From the NCBI RefSeq assembly GCF_000698595.1, contig NZ_JFHC01000008.1:1-64000 (forward strand): a stretch of DNA of 64,000 nucleotides, given 5' to 3'. Under the pieces are notes generated by a model. It saw only the letters and a list, made by a program, of their open reading frames with translations. It was not told where the DNA came from and did not search any database. A program made the position numbers and the translations under genes. Numbering within the stretch: position 1 is the first letter of the stretch; each line of letters starts with the position of its first letter. Positions 24,097 to 32,063 of this stretch are shown here, piece by piece. Source of the DNA: Caballeronia glathei. Lineage in GTDB: Bacteria > Pseudomonadota > Gammaproteobacteria > Burkholderiales > Burkholderiaceae.

Positions 24097-25404
24097 ATGA
24101 AAAAAGGTTTTTACACCATCATGGCCGCGCAGTTTTTCTCCTCGCTGGCCGACAACGCCCTTCTGATCGCTGCTATTGCACTGCTGAAAGATCTTCACGC
24201 CCCCAACTGGATGACGCCGCTGCTCAAGCTGTTCTTTGTGCTGTCGTACGTCGTTCTGGCCGCCTTCGTCGGCGCGTTCGCGGATTCCCGGCCGAAGGGC
24301 CACGTGATGTTCGTCACGAACTCCATCAAGGTGGTCGGCTGTCTCACGATGCTCGTCGGCGCGCATCCGCTGCTTGCGTACGGCATCGTCGGCTTCGGCG
24401 CCGCCGCCTATTCGCCCGCCAAGTACGGCATTCTCACCGAGCTCTTGCCCGCCGACCGGCTCGTCGCGGCGAACGGCTGGATTGAAGGCACGACGGTCGG
24501 CTCGATCATTCTCGGCACCGTGATGGGCGGCGCGCTCATCAGCCCGCATATCGCAGGGCACATCCTGAGCCTGCACATCCCGCGCATCACCACGCCCGCC
24601 GAGGCGGCGATGCTCGTCATCGTGCTCATGTACGTAATCGCCGCGATGTTTAACCTGCGCATTCCGGACACGGGCGCGCGCTATCCGAAGCAGGAAACGC
24701 GGCCGCTCAAGCTCATCACCGATTTCGCCGACTGCTTCGTCACGCTCTGGCGCGACAAGCTCGGCCAGATTTCGCTCGCCGTGACGACGCTCTTCTGGGG
24801 CGCGGGCGCGACGCTCCAGTTCATCGTGCTGAAATGGGCCGAGGTTTCCCTCGGGATGTCGCTGTCGCAGGCGGCGATCCTGCAGGCGATCATCGCGGTC
24901 GGGGTCGCGGTCGGCGCGATTCTCGCGGCCGCGCGCGTGCCGCTCAAGCGCTCGCTCACCGTGCTGCCGGTCGGCATCATCATGGGCATCGCCGTGATGC
25001 TGATGGCGTTCTACACCAGGGAACTCTTCCCTGCGCACTGGGGCGTCTACTTTGGCCGCATGCACGTGCCGGGCTACCTGCTGATCGCCTATGTGTTCCT
25101 GATGATCGTTGGCGGGCTGTCGGGCTTCTTTGTCGTGCCGATGAACGCGCTCCTCCAGCATCGCGGGCACGTGCTGCTGTCGGCCGGCCACTCGATCGCC
25201 GTGCAGAACTTCAACGAGAACCTCTCCGTGCTCGTCATGCTGTGCCTCTACGCCGTGCTCGTGTGGCTCGACATGCCGATCCAGTTCGTCATCGTGCTGT
25301 TCGGCTCGTTCGTCTGCCTGATGATGTATTTCGTGATGCGCCGCCACCAGGCGAACCAGCGCGCATTCGACTCCGTCGCGCTGATCGGCGAGGCGCGCCA
25401 CTGA
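24097..25404 (+). CDS. lplT: Lysophospholipid transporter LplT
   Basis: MFS-type inner-membrane flippase that brings lysophospholipids to the cytoplasmic face for re-acylation. The 435-residue protein has about 12 helices and begins MKKGFYTIMAAQFFSSLADNALLIAA, the characteristic LplT N-terminus; GFGAAAYSPAKYGILTELLP is the other diagnostic segment. The ATG at 24097 is used; the frame is open from 23917 but that part has no hydrophobic character. In E. coli lplT pairs with aas; no acyltransferase gene is beside it here. A terminator follows directly. Confidence 0.9.
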   Translation: MKKGFYTIMAAQFFSSLADNALLIAAIALLKDLHAPNWMTPLLKLFFVLSYVVLAAFVGAFADSRPKGHVMFVTNSIKVVGCLTMLVGAHPLLAYGIVGFGAAAYSPAKYGILTELLPADRLVAANGWIEGTTVGSIILGTVMGGALISPHIAGHILSLHIPRITTPAEAAMLVIVLMYVIAAMFNLRIPDTGARYPKQETRPLKLITDFADCFVTLWRDKLGQISLAVTTLFWGAGATLQFIVLKWAEVSLGMSLSQAAILQAIIAVGVAVGAILAAARVPLKRSLTVLPVGIIMGIAVMLMAFYTRELFPAHWGVYFGRMHVPGYLLIAYVFLMIVGGLSGFFVVPMNALLQHRGHVLLSAGHSIAVQNFNENLSVLVMLCLYAVLVWLDMPIQFVIVLFGSFVCLMMYFVMRRHQANQRAFDSVALIGEARH

Positions 25405-25408
25405 TTCC

Positions 25409-25445
25409 GGCCGCGCCGCCCTGACCGGACGGCGCGGCGTTTTTC
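25409..25445 (+). terminator. Intrinsic terminator after lplT, abutting thiM
   Basis: CCGCGCCG (25411-25418) pairs with CGGCGCGG (25430-25437), followed by TTTTT at 25440-25444. The tail ends four bases before the thiM ATG, so the hairpin occupies the place where a thiM leader would be. Confidence 0.88.
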
Positions 25446-25448
25446 CAC

Positions 25449-26276
25449 ATGCCACCGACCATGCACGCCGCCGACCTCCACCCGTTCGCGACGCGCGTGC
25501 GCGAAAACGCGCCGCTCGTGCACTGCCTGACGAATCTCGTCGTCACCAATTTCACGGCGAACGTGCTGCTCGCGATCGGCGCGGCGCCCGCGATGGTCGT
25601 CGCGCGCGAGGAAGCGGGCGAATTCGCGGCGATGGCGAACGCGTTGTCCGTGAATCTCGGCACGCTCGACGTGCCGCAAACGCGCGCGATCCGCGCCGCC
25701 GTGGACGCCGCCAACACCGCCGGCAAACCGTGGGTGCTCGATCCGGTCGCGGTCGGCCCGCTCGCGTTTCGCACCGAATTCGCGTTCGAGCTGCTCGACG
25801 CAAAGCCCGCGGTAATCCGCGGCAACGCGTCGGAGATCATCAGCCTCTCGGGCGGCACGGCGAGCGCCAGGGGCGTCGACAGCACCGCCGCCACAGACGC
25901 CGCGCTCGACGCCGCGCAGATCCTCGCGCTCAGGACCCGGGCGACCGTCGCCGTGACGGGCGCGACCGACTACATCACCGACGGCCGCCGCACCATCGCG
26001 CTGTCGAACGGGTCGCCGCTGATGACGCGCGTGACGGGCGTCGGCTGCGCGCTGTCGGCGAGCGTCGCGGCGTTCGTCGGCGCGGCGGGCGGCCCCGCCG
26101 AGCACTGGCTCGCCACGGTGGCGGCGATCGCGTATTCCACGGTGGCGGGCGAACTCGCCGCGCGCGACGCCGCGCTGCCCGGCAGCTTCGCGGTCGCGTA
26201 TCTCGATCGCCTCGCGTCGCTCGATGCCGCCACGTTCGCCGCGACGCTCGTCGCACGCGACATCGCGGCGGCCTGA
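25449..26276 (+). CDS. thiM: Hydroxyethylthiazole kinase
   Basis: Phosphorylates 4-methyl-5-(2-hydroxyethyl)thiazole, the thiazole salvage step of thiamine synthesis. The 275-residue ribokinase-fold protein has PLVHCLTNLVVTNFTANVLLAIGA at the N-terminus, the substrate-binding region RGNASEI, and the catalytic GVGCALSA segment where the Cys/Asp-containing anion hole is found. Two ATGs (25449 and 25461) are possible; neither has a visible Shine-Dalgarno. It starts the thiM-thiE-thiD cluster, and no TPP riboswitch is present because the lplT terminator fills the spacer. Confidence 0.95.
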   Translation: MPPTMHAADLHPFATRVRENAPLVHCLTNLVVTNFTANVLLAIGAAPAMVVAREEAGEFAAMANALSVNLGTLDVPQTRAIRAAVDAANTAGKPWVLDPVAVGPLAFRTEFAFELLDAKPAVIRGNASEIISLSGGTASARGVDSTAATDAALDAAQILALRTRATVAVTGATDYITDGRRTIALSNGSPLMTRVTGVGCALSASVAAFVGAAGGPAEHWLATVAAIAYSTVAGELAARDAALPGSFAVAYLDRLASLDAATFAATLVARDIAAA

Positions 26277-26280
26277 CGCC

Positions 26281-26928
26281 ATGCGCCCCGCGTTCGACCT
26301 CTCGCTCTATCTGGTGCTCGACCCCGTGCAGTGCGGCGGCCACGAAGCGTCGCTCGACGTCGCCCGCGCGGCGCTCGCGGGCGGCGCGAGCATCGTGCAG
26401 CTGCGCGCGCCCGAGTGGCACAAGCGCGCGTGGCTCGCGCTCGCGCGCGATCTGCTGCCGATCACGCGCGCGCACGGCGTGCCGCTCGTCATCAACGATC
26501 ATCTCGATATTGCGCTCGCCGCCGGCGCCGACGGCGTGCACGTCGGCCAGCGCGACCTGCCGGCGGACGTCGCCCGCAGGCTGCTCGGGCCGGATGCGCT
26601 GATCGGGCTGTCGGTATCGGATGCGCGCGAAGTAGCCGTTGCGAACGCGCTCGGCGACACGATCGACTACCTCGGCGCGGGCCCCGTGTTCGCGACGCCG
26701 ACCAAGACCGACGCGTCCGCGCCGTGCGGTATCGACGGCCTTGCCGCGCTGTGCTCGCAGGCGCGCTATCCGACGGTCGCGATCGGCGGAATCCAGTTGC
26801 ACAACGCGCCGGACGTGATGCGCGCGAGGCCGGCGGGCCTCGCCGTCGTCTCCGCGATCTGCAAGGCCGCCAACCCTCGCGACGCCGCCGCGCACCTTCG
26901 CGCGGCGATCACGCGCGCTCAACCCTAG
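26281..26928 (+). CDS. thiE: Thiamine phosphate synthase
   Basis: Couples HMP pyrophosphate with thiazole phosphate to make thiamine monophosphate. The 215-residue TIM-barrel protein has the typical motifs: IVQLRAPEW (substrate region), VPLVINDHLDIALAAGADGVHVGQ with DLP, the GPVFATPTKTDA loop and VAIGGI near the C-terminus. The ATG at 26281 lies four bases after the thiM stop, indicating coupling, and thiD follows after 10 bp. The order thiM-thiE-thiD makes a complete salvage set. Confidence 0.96.
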   Translation: MRPAFDLSLYLVLDPVQCGGHEASLDVARAALAGGASIVQLRAPEWHKRAWLALARDLLPITRAHGVPLVINDHLDIALAAGADGVHVGQRDLPADVARRLLGPDALIGLSVSDAREVAVANALGDTIDYLGAGPVFATPTKTDASAPCGIDGLAALCSQARYPTVAIGGIQLHNAPDVMRARPAGLAVVSAICKAANPRDAAAHLRAAITRAQP

Positions 26929-26938
26929 TCCGACTGCC

Positions 26939-27763
26939 ATGGTAGAGACCCAACCGAATCTCAACGCGATCCCCAACGTCCTCGCGATCGCCGGCTCCGA
27001 CTCGGGCGGCGGCGCGGGCATCCAGGCCGACCTGAAGGCGTTCTCCGCGCTCGGCGCATACGGCGCGAGCGTGATCACGGCGCTCACGGCGCAGAACACG
27101 CGCGGCGTCACGGCGATCCACACGCCCGACGCCGCGTTCGTGAGCGCGCAGCTCGACGCCGTCTTCGACGACATCCGCATCGACGCCGTGAAGATCGGCA
27201 TGCTCGCCAATGCGCAGATCGTGCGCGCCGTCGCCGACGCGCTGCGGCGGCACCGCCCCGCGCACGTCGTGCTGGACACCGTGATGATCTCCAAGAGCAA
27301 CCACGCGCTGCTCGCGCCGGACGCGGTCGCGGCGCTGCGCGACGAACTGCTGCCGCTCGCCACGCTCGTCACGCCGAACCTGCCCGAGGCGGCGGCGCTC
27401 CTGAACGAGCCGGGCGCCGCGGACGAAGACGCGATGGTCCGCCAGGGCGAAGCCCTCCTCGCCCTCGGCGCGCGCGCGGTGCTGATGAAAGGCGGCCACC
27501 TGGCTTCCGCCGACAGCCCCGACTGGCTCGTCGAAGCGGGCGGCGCGCTCAGGCTCGGCGGCGCGCGGGTGCCACTGCCGAACACGCACGGCACGGGCTG
27601 CACGCTGTCATCGGCGATTGCGGCGCTGATCCCGCAGCGCGAAAGCCTCGCGAGCGCAGCCGCCGACGCCAAGCGCTACCTCACCGGCGCCATCGAGAAC
27701 AGCGCGCGGCTTCATGTCGGCCGCGGCGTCGGGCCGGTGCATCACTTCTTCAGATGGTGGTGA
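26939..27763 (+). CDS. thiD: Hydroxymethylpyrimidine (phosphate) kinase
   Basis: Phosphorylates HMP and HMP-phosphate to the pyrophosphate used by ThiE. The 274-residue ribokinase-family enzyme has IAGSDSGGGAGIQADLKAF near the N-terminus and the C-terminal NTHGTGCTLSSAIAA anion-hole motif, both diagnostic. It closes the thiM-thiE-thiD cluster. Its last 14 bp overlap the end of the convergent DUF1853 gene (27750-27763), so the two transcripts are complementary at their 3' ends. Confidence 0.96.
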   Translation: MVETQPNLNAIPNVLAIAGSDSGGGAGIQADLKAFSALGAYGASVITALTAQNTRGVTAIHTPDAAFVSAQLDAVFDDIRIDAVKIGMLANAQIVRAVADALRRHRPAHVVLDTVMISKSNHALLAPDAVAALRDELLPLATLVTPNLPEAAALLNEPGAADEDAMVRQGEALLALGARAVLMKGGHLASADSPDWLVEAGGALRLGGARVPLPNTHGTGCTLSSAIAALIPQRESLASAAADAKRYLTGAIENSARLHVGRGVGPVHHFFRWW

Positions 27764-28892
27764 CGGCGAACGCGCGGGCGCGCGCGGGCCAGTCGTCAGG
27801 CACGACGAAGCCGCGCGATTGCTCGATCCAGCCGTCGTCGTCCTGGCGCGCGTAGGCGGCGACCATCGTCGGCGAGACGGCGTTGTGCAGCCGCTCGTGG
27901 ATGTCGGCGCCGTGAGCGAGGAGCGCCTCGCCGTCAGCGGCGGCGAGGCGGCGCGGTGCGAGCCACGCGAGCCTCGGCTGCACCACCCACGCCCTCGCGG
28001 CGTACGCGGCGGGGCTGCTTTCCTCTCTCGCTGATCCGGCCTGGCTTGCGCCGCCTGCCGACGGCGCCACCACCGGATTGCCGGAAGTCCCGCCCGCCCC
28101 GGCGCGGACCAGTGCGAGGCCCGCGGCGTCCGATGCCGGTCCGAGCGCCGCGGCCTGCGGCGCTCGGACATCGCGTCCCGGCGCGGCCTGCTCGGCCGCC
28201 CGCGCGGCGCGCCATTCCGATGCCGTCGACCACCAGCCGCGCAGATGCGCCTCGCCTACCTCCGGCGCGGGCGTCACGTCGTCGCGGTGATAGAAGAGCC
28301 GCCCCTTGATGTACAGCTGCGCCTGCCACGGCCCCTCGAAACCCAGCGACGCAAACTCCGCCCGCGAACTGAGCGCGAGTTGATGCGTGAGGAGTCGCGC
28401 GTGCTTCAGATCGAAGCGGTCCTGCAGGTTCGGGCCGACGTAGTCGGAAAGACGCGCGGGACCGGACGATCCGTCGCCGATGTGCAGATAGAACTTCACC
28501 GCCAGTTCCCAGTGCAGGCGCGCGCCGCGCGCCGTCTGCAGCAGGAAGTCGCATTCGCCGATGGTCCGCCGCTGGCGCCGCAGCGGCACGTTCGCCGCGA
28601 CGAGTTCCGCAGCGGGGCCGTGGGTCAGGAAATATTCGAGCAGGCTCTCGGCGTAGAAGCCGAGCCGCGTGCGCTTCGGATTGCGCGACTGCGCATGCAG
28701 CGACGCCGGATCGCGATCGAGCGCATCGAGCCACGTGAGGGTCGCGTCGCGCTCGGCGGCCGATTCGAACGGATTGGCGAGTTCGGCGCCCGCGTGGCTC
28801 GCGCGCAGCAGGTCCGGCGCGAACAGCAGCCACGCGAGATCGCGCACGGCGGCGTCTTCGTAGCGATCGACGAGCCGCGCGAGGTCCGCCAT
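27750..28892 (-). CDS. DUF1853 family protein
   Basis: A 380-residue protein of unknown function that I recognise as DUF1853 from the segments DLAWLLFAPDLL, LGFYAESLLEYFL and CDFLLQTARGARLHWELAVKFYLHI, the last resembling a nuclease-like fold core (E and K in strand context), which is only an impression. An Ala/Gly/Pro-rich, probably disordered insertion of about 70 residues (about 240-310) splits the C-terminal part. Its ATG shares one base with the stop of the upstream uracil-DNA glycosylase gene (TGATG), so it is the last gene of the tsaB-rimI-udg cluster. Confidence 0.8.
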   Translation of the reverse strand: MADLARLVDRYEDAAVRDLAWLLFAPDLLRASHAGAELANPFESAAERDATLTWLDALDRDPASLHAQSRNPKRTRLGFYAESLLEYFLTHGPAAELVAANVPLRRQRRTIGECDFLLQTARGARLHWELAVKFYLHIGDGSSGPARLSDYVGPNLQDRFDLKHARLLTHQLALSSRAEFASLGFEGPWQAQLYIKGRLFYHRDDVTPAPEVGEAHLRGWWSTASEWRAARAAEQAAPGRDVRAPQAAALGPASDAAGLALVRAGAGGTSGNPVVAPSAGGASQAGSAREESSPAAYAARAWVVQPRLAWLAPRRLAAADGEALLAHGADIHERLHNAVSPTMVAAYARQDDDGWIEQSRGFVVPDDWPARARAFAVTTI

Positions 28893-29914
28893 CAGTTGCC
28901 GCCCTGCACGACTCCCGACGCGTCGAGCGCCTTGCGGTACGTGTCACGCGCGAGACACAGGTCGGCCCACGCCTTCGCCTTGTCCGGCAGGCTTCGCAGC
29001 AGGTAGGCCGGGTGATAGGTGACGATCACCGGCACGCCCTCGTATTCGTGCACGCGGCCGCGCAGCGACGCGATGCTCGCCTCGCTCTTCAGAAGGCTCT
29101 GCGCGGCAAAGCGGCCGAGCGCGACGATCAGCTTCGGCTTCACGAGCGCCACCTGACGCTGGAGATAAGGCTCGCAGCGCGCGACTTCGTCGAGTTCCGG
29201 ATTGCGGTTGCCGGGCGGGCGGCACTTGATCACGTTGGCGATGTACACATTCGAGTCCCGCGCGAGCGTAACCGCGCGCAGCATGCTGTCGAGGAGCTTG
29301 CCCGCCTGCCCGACGAACGGCTCGCCGAGCCTGTCCTCGTTTTCGCCCGGCGCCTCGCCGATCAGCATCCAGTCCGCTTCGCGATCGCCCACGCCGAAGA
29401 CGGTGTTCGTGCGCCGTTCGCACAGCCGGCAGCGCTCGCAGCCGGCGACGCGCGCCGCGAGCGCGTCCCAGTCGAGCGTGCGGATGTCGTCAGGGGCGGC
29501 CATCGCGGCGATCGCGGCGTGGTCGGCAGGCGGCGGGGGGTCGTCGTCGAGCCAGGGGAGATCGTCGAAGGCGACGTCCGGCGGCGAATCGAACCGCGGT
29601 GCGCCTTGTTCTGCGGGAGGCGGCGCGTCGTCCATCTCGCGCGATCGCGCTGGTTCGAGCGTTCGGGCGGCCTGTGCAGGCTTGTCCGCCTTGTCACGGA
29701 AATCGACGTGCTCATCCGGCGCAGCGTGCGGCGACGCCGTCATCGGCTCGGGCGCCACGGCACGCTGAACCGCTGCGGCCGCGGACGGCACCGGCGCACC
29801 GGCTTGTGTCACGGTGGAGTCAGCGGCGGTTTCAGCGGCGGCGCCGGCCGCGCGCCGCCGCACCCAGACCGGTCCGAGCCCGAGTTCCTCGAGTATCGAT
29901 TCATCCAGCGCCAT
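28892..29914 (-). CDS. Family 4 uracil-DNA glycosylase with long N-terminal extension
   Basis: Removes uracil from DNA; family 4 enzymes carry a 4Fe-4S cluster. The C-terminal half (about 150-335) has the first Cys pair ([11 protein letters not shown]), the catalytic region [22 protein letters not shown], the other two cluster Cys ([11 protein letters not shown] and ARCEPYL) and the C-terminal His motif [10 protein letters not shown]. The first 150 residues are low-complexity, acidic and Pro/Ala-rich (for example [11 protein letters not shown]), far beyond the usual 200-250-residue length. Its start overlaps the end of rimI by 14 bp, and it is coupled to the DUF1853 gene downstream. Confidence 0.88.
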   Translation of the reverse strand: MALDESILEELGLGPVWVRRRAAGAAAETAADSTVTQAGAPVPSAAAAVQRAVAPEPMTASPHAAPDEHVDFRDKADKPAQAARTLEPARSREMDDAPPPAEQGAPRFDSPPDVAFDDLPWLDDDPPPPADHAAIAAMAAPDDIRTLDWDALAARVAGCERCRLCERRTNTVFGVGDREADWMLIGEAPGENEDRLGEPFVGQAGKLLDSMLRAVTLARDSNVYIANVIKCRPPGNRNPELDEVARCEPYLQRQVALVKPKLIVALGRFAAQSLLKSEASIASLRGRVHEYEGVPVIVTYHPAYLLRSLPDKAKAWADLCLARDTYRKALDASGVVQGGN

Positions 29915-30395
29915 GTGCGCCCTCCTTCGGAAAAGACAGACGCATGACGATTGCGTCCTCGCGCGAACGATGCCGCGCGGGGTAGTAATTCTTGCGGCGC
30001 CCGATGGCCGAAAACCCGAAACGCTCGTACAGCTGGATAGCGCGCGGATTCGACGGCCGCACTTCCAGCAGGATGCCGTCGAGCTTCTCAGCGCGCGCGA
30101 TGCGCACCGCTTCGCGCAGCAGCGTGAGCCCGGCGCCCGCGTGCTGCGCCTGCGGCGCGACGCAAAGATTGAGCAGGTGCATTTCGTCGACGACGGGCAT
30201 CAGCACGCAGTAGCCGATCAGCGTGCCCGTCACATGGCGCAGGCACACGCCGAAATAACCGTTGCGCAGCGAATCCTGGAAATTGCCCCGGCTCCACGGG
30301 AACTCGTAGGCGAGTTTCTCGACGGCGGCGACTTCATCGAGATCGGCCTCCGTCATCGGCAACAGATAACGATCGGCGAGCAGGACCCCGCTCAC
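29901..30395 (-). CDS. rimI: Ribosomal protein S18 alanine N-acetyltransferase
   Basis: GNAT-fold acetyltransferase that acetylates the N-terminus of ribosomal protein S18. The 164-residue product contains LNLCVAPQAQHAGAGLTLL (acetyl-CoA-binding motif A; the usual RxxGxG is replaced by QHAGAG) and LEVRPSNPRAIQLYERFGF, typical of RimI. The GTG at 30395 overlaps the tsaB stop as GTGA. The longer frame up to 30989 is antisense-like and rejected. rimI beside tsaB is a very common pairing. Confidence 0.9.
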   Translation of the reverse strand: MSGVLLADRYLLPMTEADLDEVAAVEKLAYEFPWSRGNFQDSLRNGYFGVCLRHVTGTLIGYCVLMPVVDEMHLLNLCVAPQAQHAGAGLTLLREAVRIARAEKLDGILLEVRPSNPRAIQLYERFGFSAIGRRKNYYPARHRSREDAIVMRLSFPKEGAHGAG

Positions 30396-31216
30396 CGCAC
30401 CGGCTCCTCGTCCGCGCCTTCGGCGTGCGGTGCGGCATGCTTCGCGGCGTCCTTCGCAGCGCGCGCCTGCATGCGCTCGGCGGTGGTCTGCGCGACCTTG
30501 TCGCGCACATATTCCGGCGCGGCGAGCTCGGGCGGCACGGCGCGCCCGGCGGCGAGCGCGCGCAGCCCGGCAAGCGCGACGGGCAGCGCATGCGGCAGCG
30601 CCTCGCCGTCGACACGGGCTGCCGCCGACACCGCCGGCAACCGTTCGCCGAACGCCGCGGCCGCATTGCCCGCGAGCGTGAACGGCGCGTCGGGCAAAAC
30701 GACGGCGGCGGGCGCATCGAGCGACGCCGGGCGGATCGTGCGCCAGTCGCCTGCGGCAGCGTCGAATTCGAAGTCGGCCCAGTAGACCTCGTCCATGCGG
30801 GCGTCGAGCGCGGCGAGCACGCGCGACACCGACGGCTCGCGCAAGCGCGCGAACTCCGCGCAGGCAAGCAAGGTGCCGATCGGCACGACCGGCACGCCGA
30901 GCCCGAACGCGAGACCCTGGGCCACGCCCGTCGCCGTGCGCAGGCCGGTGAACGAGCCCGGCCCCGAGCCGAACGCGATGGCGGTGCAATCGGCGAGCGC
31001 GAGTCCGGCGTCGTCGAACAGTTCGCGCACCGCGGGCAAGAGCCGCGTGCTCGACACGGCGCCGGTGGCCTCGTGGCGAAACCAGACGCGCGTGCTACCG
31101 GCGACGTGCTGAGGGGCCACCGCGCCGGGCGAGTCCGGCGAGCCACCGGCGAGCAGCAGCGCGACGGAACAGAATTCGGTCGAAGTATCGAGGGCGAGCA
31201 GAACGGTGCGTGTCAT
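30392..31216 (-). CDS. tsaB: tRNA threonylcarbamoyladenosine biosynthesis protein TsaB
   Basis: Non-catalytic partner of TsaD in making the t6A37 modification of ANN-decoding tRNAs. The 274-residue ASKHA-fold protein starts MTRTVLLALDTSTEFCSVAL and contains GPGSFTGLRTATGVAQGLAFG, the diagnostic TsaB motif. The ATG at 31216 is used; upstream frame to 31318 lacks similarity. It heads the tsaB-rimI-udg-DUF1853 cluster, in which every adjacent pair overlaps. It diverges from the acyl-CoA-binding protein gene. Confidence 0.95.
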   Translation of the reverse strand: MTRTVLLALDTSTEFCSVALLLAGGSPDSPGAVAPQHVAGSTRVWFRHEATGAVSSTRLLPAVRELFDDAGLALADCTAIAFGSGPGSFTGLRTATGVAQGLAFGLGVPVVPIGTLLACAEFARLREPSVSRVLAALDARMDEVYWADFEFDAAAGDWRTIRPASLDAPAAVVLPDAPFTLAGNAAAAFGERLPAVSAAARVDGEALPHALPVALAGLRALAAGRAVPPELAAPEYVRDKVAQTTAERMQARAAKDAAKHAAPHAEGADEEPVR

Positions 31217-31360
31217 GGGCGCTATTGTAATGCGGGAGCCGCGCGGCTTACCGCACGATGCGCGCCAGCCAGGGCGCGCCGCGCTCTGGAAGAAAGCCTC
31301 GATAGCGGCGCCGGACATGCTTGCTATGATCGTTCATCCCAAAAAAACACGGAGAACCGA

Positions 31361-31630
31361 ATGAGCGACATCGACGCGCGCTTCGCGCAAGCCCAGGCCG
31401 ACGTGACGCAACTGCCCGAGCGCCCCGGCAACCTGACGCTGCTGCGCCTCTATGCGCTCTTCAAGCAGGCGAGCGCCGGCGACGTGCACGGCGACAAGCC
31501 CGGTTTCGCCGATATCGTCGGGAAATACAAATACGAAGCGTGGGCCGCGCTTCAGGGCACGCCCGCAGACACCGCGAAGGAGCACTACATCGAACTCGTC
31601 GAATCGCTGAAGTCGGGCGCCTCCGCCTGA
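31361..31630 (+). CDS. Acyl-CoA-binding protein (ACBP)
   Basis: An 89-residue four-helix protein that binds medium and long acyl-CoA esters in the cytoplasm. The ACBP signature is clear: LRLYALFKQASAGDV, the KPGFADIVGKYKYEAWAAL block (with the KYEAW acyl-CoA head-group contacts) and a C-terminal EHYIELVESL helix. ATG 31361 has GGAG eight bases upstream (CGGAGAACCGA). ACBPs are common in eukaryotes but patchy in bacteria. It stands alone between tsaB and the helicase gene, so its partners are not evident from context. Confidence 0.92.
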   Translation: MSDIDARFAQAQADVTQLPERPGNLTLLRLYALFKQASAGDVHGDKPGFADIVGKYKYEAWAALQGTPADTAKEHYIELVESLKSGASA

Positions 31631-32063
31631 GCGCAGCCCTCAGCCGCCCTGCCGCCGCCCGCCGCGCCGGCAGGACATGCCCGCACGGGCGTCGCGGCGC
31701 GATCGTCTTAATATCTGGCGCAGTGCAGCAAATATCGTTATACTGTTGCCTGCGCTTCACTGTGGCCTGCGTGGTTCGATTTTCTCCATGCGCGCGATGC
31801 GGCGCCTCGTAGCGTTTTGCTCCAATCCAGTTTAGAAACTGTCCCCTCCTTGCTAGGTCCTTCGGGGCCCGTCATGCACCAGGCTGACGCCAGCGCCCTT
31901 CCCGGCCTGTCGTATCCGATACAGCTTCTAACAACAGGCTCGCCTTCATTGCTGCGAGTTGCCCCCGTTTTTCGATTTGCTCGCTGCTTCTTTGCTCGCT
32001 GAATCCAACGACTTGGGTATGCCGATTGGCGCCGACGCCTCATTTCCCGTTTCAAGGATCGAC
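31631..32063 (+). promoter_or_regulatory. Spacer and probable long leader of the DEAD-box gene
   Basis: No gene is supported here. TATACT at 31739-31744 is a good -10 candidate without a clear -35; transcription from it would give a leader of about 310 nt before the ATG at 32064. The frame is open upstream of that ATG from 31959, but that part has no family similarity. Confidence 0.4.

Noticed and set aside
25405-25448. TPP riboswitch before thiM
   Set aside because: Only 44 bp lie between lplT and thiM, and they are filled by an intrinsic terminator; no THI-box pattern is present.
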